From assembly GCA_965649825.1 (NCBI GenBank), contig OZ287697.1, positions 1,488,001 to 1,552,000 on the forward strand: 64,000 nt of DNA, in the 5' to 3' direction. The notes below the pieces were generated by a model. It worked only from the letters and a program-made list of their open reading frames with translations, was not told the DNA's origin and did no database searches. This DNA comes from Penicillus capitatus (lineage: Eukaryota > Chlorophyta). This document shows, in pieces, positions 56,901 through 64,000 of the stretch (its first letter is position 1; each line of letters begins with the position of its first letter). A program made the translations under genes and the position numbers.

Positions 56901-59900
56901 GATGGCACCACCGTCCTCCTCCGCTGTGCAGCGGGTCACAGTCAGATTCTTCGCTCTGACATCGGACTCTGACAACGCAATGGCGCCTCCATCGACATCG
57001 GCACTGCCGTTGAACATCCACGTCGACTCAACGAACATCACGCTCCTCTCCCCGGCACTGACAAAGCCGCCGCTTTCGGAGGCCTTTCCGTCGGCGATTT
57101 CCAGGTCGCTGACGCTCAGCGTCGACTCCGAGAGGAAGAAGCTGCCACCCTGCTCGGCTGTGCCATCTGTGAAGCGGCTGGATGTGATACTCAGGGATGA
57201 AGCCTTCATGTGGCAGTGTCCTCCGGATTCTTCGGCACGGTTGCCAGCAAATGTGACATTCGCCAGATTCCCAGTGCTGTTCCTTCGCAGATCGAGAGCT
57301 CCGCCCAACCGGGCAGTGTTGTTGCTGATGCGCGCGTCCGTGATGTTGACAGTGCCTGGCTCTGCGCAGAACAGTCCGCCTCCGTTGCTGGCAGCATTGT
57401 TTCCTGCGAGGAGCAGTTGGCTGGCAGCGAGAGTGCTCCGAGACAAGTGGATGCCGCCTCCCTCCTCATCTGCATGACTGGCTGTGATACTGACATTTGT
57501 AATCACAGCAGATGCATGCTCCTCTAGGCGCAGCGCACCACCTTCCTTTGATGCCCGACAGTCTTGGATGGTCGTATTCCGCATCGTGAGATTACCGCTT
57601 CTGGTATTGATGCAGCCGCCTAATCGGGCAGTCCCATTCTCTAGTGATGAATCAATGATAAGCAGAAGACTGTTTTCTATTGCTTGTATGAATCCACCAG
57701 TCTCACATCGGCTGTTCTTGAAAGTGCATCGACTCAGGTTGAGTGCGGAATTCTCAGTATGTAGAGCTCCACCGCTGTACATGCCCTGATTGTCGATAAA
57801 AGTAACGTTTACTAAAGTATCGTTCTCGCTGTAACCTTCCCGTATGGCGCTACCAGCCGCGGCAAAATTGTTCCTGAAGAGAGAGTTGGTTATGGTCATG
57901 TTTCTCGAACTGGTGGTATAGAGTCCTCCGCCTGATACATTGGCAGTGTTGCTTTCAAAAACCAGTCCATCTCCAGAAATCGTTGATCTCATTCCAAAGA
58001 CGCCGCCTCCATATACTGCGCCATTTGCTACAAAGCGTGTATGAGTGATGACAGCTGTTCCGGATAGGGTCACTCGGATGCCGCCTCCATCATACCCGGC
58101 GTGGCACCCTTGTAAGGTTGAATTGTGAACAGTGACTGTTGCCATATCACAGTTCACGCAGGCACCTGACCTTGCAGTGCCATTTCTGAACACAGAATGT
58201 CTGATGTCGACGTGTGATCCCTCTTTGATCTCCAGACATCCGCCACTCTCTTCTGCCCTTCCATTGATGAGGATGCACCGCCTGATGGTGGCATTCGATT
58301 GAGAAACATGCACGGATCCTCCCTCTAAAGATGCAGAATTCTCGGTGAAGGTGACGTTGACGAAGCCGCCAACGGAATTTGATGAAAGCATGACGGCCCC
58401 TCCACTCTCAGCCGCATTGTTGCGGAAGTGCGAGTCGCTGATGGACAGTTCCGACTCCACGGCGTACACGGCGCTTTCATTGTTGTCTGCCAGATTCAGT
58501 CTACTGCCGACGATCTGTGACTCCGTGATGTAGAGTCCCGCTCCTTGTTCTGCCGATCCTTTGTCGATGCGGCATCTTCGGATGTCGAGTCTGGATTCCT
58601 TGGCGTGAACTGCGCCGCCAGTCGTCGATGCGTTGTTCTGGTCGAAATCGCAGTCGGAGAGATTGGCCGAGAGGACCAGATCCAGATAGAGAACGCCGCC
58701 GACGTCAGCTGCGTTCTTGCTGAAAGTGGTATCTGCGATGGCGACGTCAGATTCGGAGGCGGCCAACACTCCGCCAGAACTGTTGGCGCTGTTTGAGATG
58801 AAGCGGCATGACTGGATGAGGGCAGAGCTGGCTGCTCGAAGACTCAAGGCGCCGCCCTGTCTTGCTTTGTTCCGTCTAAATGTGTCGTTCGCCAAAGTCA
58901 CATTCGAGCTTGTTGCGACGATGGCGGATCCGTTCATGCCAGCATTCTCTTCGAAACGAACATCACGGATGGATGCAGATGCACTCGACAGTCGAATGCA
59001 GGGAGTGGCAGCGTCCGCCTCGGAGATGTTGACTGCATTCTGGACAAAGGAAGCGTCGGACAGATGCAACTCGCTACCTTCGATGTGAAGGATGGGACAC
59101 GCGTTCTTCGTTGCATCCATGCGTGTGATGGATATCTCTGAGCCATCTGACCCGCGGAACACTGCCGTACTGGCGTTTGCGGAGTCCGACAGACGGTTCT
59201 GCCGAACGCGGATGTTCTCCAGCCGGTTCTCATGGGACAGTGTCACACCACAATGACCTCCACACTCATTGTTGGAGAATTCGAAGTCCATCAGCTCCAG
59301 TCTGGAGCAGGAAGGACTCTCCATGGCGAGAGCAGCAGCATCGATCACGGTGTTCCGTTCGAAGCTGACGTGCTGAAGCTGGATGACGCCTTGCGTTCTG
59401 CTGGACTGGCACTCCTCCACCTCGACGATACCTCGAGGCCCAGAAGAACCTCTCAGAGAGCAGTTCTCGAATCTGAGGTTTGCAAGCAGAACACTTCTAG
59501 ATCTACACAGAAACGGAGTCTCAACCCTGTCTTCTCGCCGATGCCGGTAGGCTCACCTGACAAGGAAGACCCCTTCGCCTTCGACGGAGCATGTTATGGA
59601 CGCCTTCCGCGCGGCTCTCGGATAGAGACCCTCCACACTCCGAGTTCTGCCCGTCGCTGCGCTGATCGTCACGTTCCACGGGATGGTGACTCTGGCCGCT
59701 GGGCGGACGACTCCACTGACGTCGAAGACGAGCGTATCTCCTTCTGCCGTACAGTTGACAATGACTTGCAAGTCACTGTCAATCGCCTCAAGGACTACGT
59801 CGTCGATGCGCCAAGTACGCGTCGCTGCGTCGAGATACCGACGCACCTCGTTTCTGCGCAAAGCGCACGGATACTCTGAGCAAATTCACATACCAAGTCC

Positions 59901-60190
59901 TCAGTCCATCGTGGCGCAACCGCTGTCTCGTAGTGCTCACCCGAATCTGAACCATCGGCCTCGTTCTGCAGCAGGCGTTTCCCGAGACTCTGTTTTCCGA
60001 TAGCGAGTTCGTCGTCCAGCGGCCGAGACGTCATACGCGAAGAATCCTCGAACCCTTCAATGCCGTTTCCGACCCTCTCCGACACGGGTCGGCTACGGTC
60101 CAAACGTATTGTCATTTCAGCTGTGGCGCATAGCGAAGGCAGAATTGGCAGGAGGCAAAAAACGGAGAGGAATCGAAAGAGAGTGGCCAT
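53945..60190 (-). CDS. Gene F: beta-helix / Cys-rich / multi-pass membrane surface protein (1973 aa)
   Basis: Proposed exons on the - strand: 60190-59941, 59875-59557, 59502-56741, 56691-55700, 55654-55229, 55171-55081, 55026-53945. The organisation is identical to gene E, with the first exon one codon shorter and every other exon the same length. The signal peptide is MATLFRFLSVFCLLPILPSL. The beta-helix runs from about 191 to 1325, the Cys stalk from about 1329 to 1457, and the multi-pass domain extends to the TAG at 53945-53947. The last exon encodes exactly the same residues as gene E. In the beta-helix middle many exposed-looking residues differ, while GG turns and F..N positions are kept. 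No disabling change was seen. Confidence 0.9.
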
Positions 60191-60236
60191 GGCGAGGGTT
60201 GCAATGTCCGTTTCGCCGACAATGAGCTCCTCCGAA

Positions 60237-60247
60237 TATAAAAAGCC
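60237..60247 (-). promoter_or_regulatory. TATA-like element of gene F
   Basis: CTTTTTATATT on the - strand, 47-57 nt upstream of the ATG at 60190, as before gene E. Confidence 0.45.
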
Positions 60248-62195
60248 TCGACGGTTTTTTAGACATTCTGCCCATCGCAACGCTCCGCGTCAGCTTCGAA
60301 GCTGGCCCAAACTGATCGACAGACCCCATCATTGATCGGTCCCCTTTCGCTAAGCATCTTGTTCGATGGCTTCTTCTGCAACCGCAGGAAGAGTTGTGTC
60401 CGTAGTATTCTAGCGGTCGCTTCTCAGCGACGATATCGCGATGGACAAAGTCGCGACAAGAGAAGCAAATCCTGGGTTTGACATGCGGTCGCGCAAGCCG
60501 ACCGTGACGCGACGGACGTGATCGATTCCATCGAGCGGCAGCTGCCGGTCGACTGAGCTTCCGCGTGCCTGCCTCCTTTGCCTTTGGAGAACACTTTCCG
60601 CCTTATGAAGAAGCGACTCACGAGCTCTCTTTCCACTGGGTCCGACAGAGCAACTGTTCGTGACGCGAATGGTCCAATGACTGAAACCCTACGGAAGCAA
60701 ATTACTTCCGGCTGAAAACAATCCCCTGTCTTCTTGATGTGGCAGATGATAATGAGTGGGGTATTTGAGTTGCATTGCTACTGTATGTATCTTCATCTAG
60801 GAAGCAAAGTTTAGAATGGAGATGGCAGAGGCTCGCTGACATAGAGCAGGTGAGGATAGAGTACCCTGTTGTGTTATTTTATCAGAAGCAATGCGAGCGG
60901 GACGGAGAAGAGCAAAAAATCAAGTAGCTTTGTAGCTGCAGTGTTCTGTAGGAGAACGTGATGGAGACGAAGACATGTTATTCTGAGATGTGATCTGCAT
61001 GACTGGTATCACACCCCGTCAGTGACATTCCGGAAGTTGGCAATATACAAACAGGATCCCCAAATGAATTTAGAACCCGCTGGCTCGCGGCACCGTACGC
61101 TTTGTGTTACCTATTAAGTTGCAGAAAAAGATCATACATACACCTGCGGCACGTTGACATGCCCGACCGTAGACAATACCGTATTTGACTGTAAATACGC
61201 TTCCGTCTCGTGTATTCGTTCTCGCGCACCTCGTACGATAACAGGTCGCAGAGTGAACAGAGGGGAGAATCGGCTTCGGAAAAAAGAAGCCTGCCGTGCT
61301 TCGTTCGACGGCGGAAACTTCTCCTCTGTCATTTGCTGAGAAGAAGACTTACTGTGGTGGCGTCGGTAGATCCTGCTGCCATGGGTGAGAGACGAGAAGT
61401 GACAGTACCACTGGACTGCATACTTCTGAATTGAAAGCAGACCCAGAAAGGCGGCGTACATAGCACCTCAGCAACACAGAAGAAATCAGTTGAGGTGTAT
61501 GGAAGCTGATGAGAACATGCACTCTTCGGTGTCTTGACTGAATATCATGTCTGTCAGGACAGGCACTCGGATGATGTCGTCGGCCAAGAGCATAGTTACG
61601 AAGACGTTTTGGCTCATTGAGCACATAGGCATCATATGGACACCTGCTGCGTAACTAACCACTTTCATTACATGTAAGATCGAAGGTGTGACAGTCCATG
61701 TTGCATCCTCTCATTCACCTAATCGCGCGCGTTCCAGCTAAGATGATCGATCATTGTTCAGAAAACTGGAGACTGATGCAGAACGTTCTTGGACTCGGAG
61801 AACTGGCCGCTTGAGAGCAGCGCCTCTTTGGGCGATCACGATCACATCGATGAAGATCGCTCTGGGCATCTACAGCCATATGACATACAGTTCCGATTGA
61901 ATACAGTTCGCTGGTATCTCTACAGCTGTCTCCGTTTGTGCTCTTCAGTCATTGATATTCTGCTGTGTCGGTCGAACCATTCTGGAAACGAGCATCGACC
62001 AGATTCTTCACCGGACTTTTATCCTCTTCTAAAGACCGGTGTTCTGATGGAATACGATGAGAATAATCTAGAAAAAATGAACATTAAAACGGACGTGCTG
62101 GATCACAGGATTGTAACTGCGATCTGTACGTTTCACAAACGAACAGCCTACCGCGAACGCGCATTCCTTTACCCTTTCGAGCGAATTCTCACAAC
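60248..62195. other. Upstream flank of gene F and spacer before the last gene
   Basis: 60248-61860 is the duplicated flank. - strand frames at 61132-61461 and 61486-61668 partly match copy 1, but no gene model is firm. 61861-62195 is unique sequence; a 150-codon + strand frame (61789-62241) crosses the duplication edge and the next gene's start and is probably chance. Confidence 0.4.
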
Positions 62196-64000
62196 ATGGT
62201 TTCGGAGCGAGGTCTGCATGGCCTGCTCCTCTTCGGATTGAGCCTATTCTGGGTGACTGCACTTTGGGGTCACCAATCTGCTGACCTTGTAGATGTCAGA
62301 AAGACCACACTTGAGACCATCCGACACTTCGTACACGGACAAGGCGACTGGACAGACGACTACATTTTCGATATAAAAAGAAATCTGGATCTACAACTGC
62401 TCCACGAAACAGGGGAAAGAAAGGCCGTGGCAGTAATCTTGTATTGCACAACAAACAAGTGTGACAGCATCTCGGAACGGCTCAGGACAATGAGCACCGA
62501 AAAAAATTCACACATGGAAGACTGCATGCACTACATAAAGGGACACAGTGAAGAACACGAGGATCTTGGAGGACAGACGCAAAAAACGATCATTGATGCG
62601 ATCGGTGAATGTCCAAACAGCGTCATCGTATACGATGCTCTACAGGGAATGACCCTGAGTGAGGCGAAGGTTCTTGTCAATGTTCTGTCAGAGGGAGGAT
62701 CACTTACCTGGGACGGAAAAACGATAAAAACCACAAACAGTTTGCTTTTCTTAGTAGTGAGTGGGACACCATCCGATAGGGAATGGCGACCGAAGGAGCT
62801 TCTAGAGACAGCGCGGCATCGAGTATATGAAATGATAGTCGGGGATAGCGAAGACAACGAAACCCGTGTCTCGATCGCAAGGGCCCTACGTCGAAGATTT
62901 GAAGAGGCTGTGCCGATCTCCCAAGATGATTATCAGAGGGCCCGGGTTGATGAACCGGAGGTGATGGTCGAAGAGTCTGCAGAAGGCCCAGCCAAGGCCG
63001 AGGATCCAGAAGTGCTGATAGAGGAATCTAGAGAGAGCCCAGAGCCAACGCGTGAGGAAAGCCAAGCGTCGATGGAAACACCGGAACAAGAAGCAGTGAC
63101 AGAGACGACTCCGGAAGATGTCTTCAATATGCGCGGAGTTGAAGACGCTCTGCCTCAAGCTGAGTGGCCGCTCACAGTGGAACCAGGGGAGGTTACGCCA
63201 GAGATGGGCTTTCAAGAACGCGCCTTCAACGTATTAACACAGTCGGTATTGACAATGGGAATACACGGAATCGTCAATTGGATGGTTGGAGGACGGGTTA
63301 CCGCAGCAGTATCATCACCTGGGATAATCTCAGCCTTCACCGCAGCGACCCTCAACAACATGCCAAAGAAAGAAAGTAAAATGGAACGGGACATGAAGGT
63401 TTTCCTCCGAACGGCTCACGAATTCATGAAATTGATGAATCACACCGCGGAAGTGGGAGAGAAACACAAGAAGCTAACGATCGGGAGCGACGACAGGATG
63501 TCGGACGATATGGCGGATGAAATGAAGAAGACGCTGCACAACATCAAAGGCCACATGGAAAACATCACATCCATACTCGACGAATGCGCATGTGACGACA
63601 TAAACGACGGATGGAAAACTAGCCGAGGAGAAGAAACCTGGATAGAGAGAGTAGTCACGTGGATCCTCGGCGCTCGAGATAACATGGTGACGTGGACCGT
63701 TGGAGTCTTGTGGGATATATTCGGCTGGCCGGCCCTGCGAGGGGCATTGATAACGAAGAATGGTTGGCAACTGCTCGGAGTCATGATTGTCCTAGGGAAG
63801 ATCATAAACTGGATTGGATCGATCTTCGCATGTTTGGCGCGGAAGATAAGAATGGTAATAGGCATCGTTCGAGGCCTATGGTGGACAATGAGATTCGCAT
63901 GGTTTTGCCTAAGATTCGATTGGGAAGGCCTAAAAGGTTTATGGACGTCCAGAAAGGAGGGATACACGCAGCAGCCTCAGCCTCAGCAACCGCAGCCGCA
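62196..64000 (+). CDS. Secreted/membrane protein with degenerate AAA+ (torsin/Clp-like) domain (partial, 601 codons)
   Basis: The frame is open from ATG 62196 to the window end. Residues 1-27 look like a signal peptide (LHGLLLFGLSLFWVTALWG). Residues about 55-210 show an AAA+-like order. AVAVILYCTTN sits at a Walker A position but lacks GxxGxGK[ST]. SVIVYDAL sits at Walker B with the Glu replaced by Ala. A downstream LSEGGSLTWDGKTIKTTNSL.FLVVSGT strand pair recalls Clp/torsin DEG..T...G......NT..I.TSN. An acidic, Pro/Glu-rich linker (about 255-320) follows, then a Gly/Ala-rich hydrophobic stretch (about 348-385), a helical region with LDECAC (about 390-480) and hydrophobic helices (about 505-590) ending in Gln/Pro repeats. 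Third positions are more A-rich than in neighbours. No ATPase activity is expected. It could be a host torsin relative or an element-encoded membrane protein. Confidence 0.6.
   Translation, partial: MVSERGLHGLLLFGLSLFWVTALWGHQSADLVDVRKTTLETIRHFVHGQGDWTDDYIFDIKRNLDLQLLHETGERKAVAVILYCTTNKCDSISERLRTMSTEKNSHMEDCMHYIKGHSEEHEDLGGQTQKTIIDAIGECPNSVIVYDALQGMTLSEAKVLVNVLSEGGSLTWDGKTIKTTNSLLFLVVSGTPSDREWRPKELLETARHRVYEMIVGDSEDNETRVSIARALRRRFEEAVPISQDDYQRARVDEPEVMVEESAEGPAKAEDPEVLIEESRESPEPTREESQASMETPEQEAVTETTPEDVFNMRGVEDALPQAEWPLTVEPGEVTPEMGFQERAFNVLTQSVLTMGIHGIVNWMVGGRVTAAVSSPGIISAFTAATLNNMPKKESKMERDMKVFLRTAHEFMKLMNHTAEVGEKHKKLTIGSDDRMSDDMADEMKKTLHNIKGHMENITSILDECACDDINDGWKTSRGEETWIERVVTWILGARDNMVTWTVGVLWDIFGWPALRGALITKNGWQLLGVMIVLGKIINWIGSIFACLARKIRMVIGIVRGLWWTMRFAWFCLRFDWEGLKGLWTSRKEGYTQQPQPQQPQP

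Larger units (their letters stand above)
53275..61860. repeat. Segmental duplication, copy 2 (contains gene F)
   Basis: This is a direct-orientation copy of about 38830-47420. Similarity is uneven: apparently identical from about 53783 to 55137, very high through the Cys stalk and repeat ends, and clearly lower in the beta-helix middle (about 57480-58450) and in the upstream region. Confidence 0.85.

Noticed and set aside
61789-62241. 150-codon + strand ORF before the last gene
   Set aside because: It spans the edge of the segmental duplication, has no counterpart in copy 1, no motifs, and overlaps the better-supported start at 62196 in another frame.

Overview
This window is eukaryotic nuclear DNA. 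The evidence is spliceosomal GT-AG introns of mostly 43-65 nt, TATA-like elements 45-80 nt upstream of start codons, and remnants of Ty3/Gypsy and non-LTR retrotransposons. GC looks near 50% by eye. Large proteins with a chlamydial-Pmp-like beta-helix, a Cys-rich stalk and many membrane segments are what one sees in some free-living protists and algae. I cannot name the species, and the sequence gives no reason to call it bacterial.

The window is dominated by one multigene family. Six near-complete members can be assembled exon by exon: genes A-D on the + strand (4538-10905, 13455-19575, 21897-28211, 31566-38039) and genes E and F on the - strand (45749-39500, 60190-53945). There is also the 3' end of another member at 1-209 and two decayed copies (about 722-1532 and 11470-12872). 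Each full member encodes about 1930-2050 residues: signal peptide; an N-terminal module of about 110 residues; about 900-1100 residues of GGA[IVL]/FxxN beta-helix repeats; a Cys-rich stalk; one membrane helix with a short linker; a helix on an invariant 91-nt exon; and a multi-pass membrane domain of about 340-375 residues. The same intron positions and phases recur in all members, which let me correct the reading frames at several places. Gene B has an in-frame TAG and may be dead.

The locus is very fluid. An 8.6-kb block (about 38830-47420) carrying gene E recurs as about 53275-61860 with gene F. Their last exons are apparently identical, while the beta-helix middles have diverged. The first 1.96 kb looks like a collapsed duplicate of the gene C-gene D pair. 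Genes B and D contain the same two tandem cassette sizes (234 and 387/390 nt) in different orders. Between the two large duplicates (47.4-53.3 kb) lies a patch of mobile-element debris: a Gypsy pol fragment interrupted by a LINE 3' end with a 14-bp target duplication, a 463-bp terminal-inverted-repeat element in a site that is present unoccupied elsewhere, and GC-rich tandem repeats.

The last 1.8 kb (62196-64000) encodes an unrelated secreted or membrane protein cut off by the window end. It has a degenerate AAA+/torsin-like N-terminal domain, an acidic linker, a Gly/Ala-rich hydrophobic stretch, a helical region and C-terminal membrane helices. I infer that the main family is a diversifying set of contact or recognition receptors, or sensor channels, but no function is shown by sequence alone.
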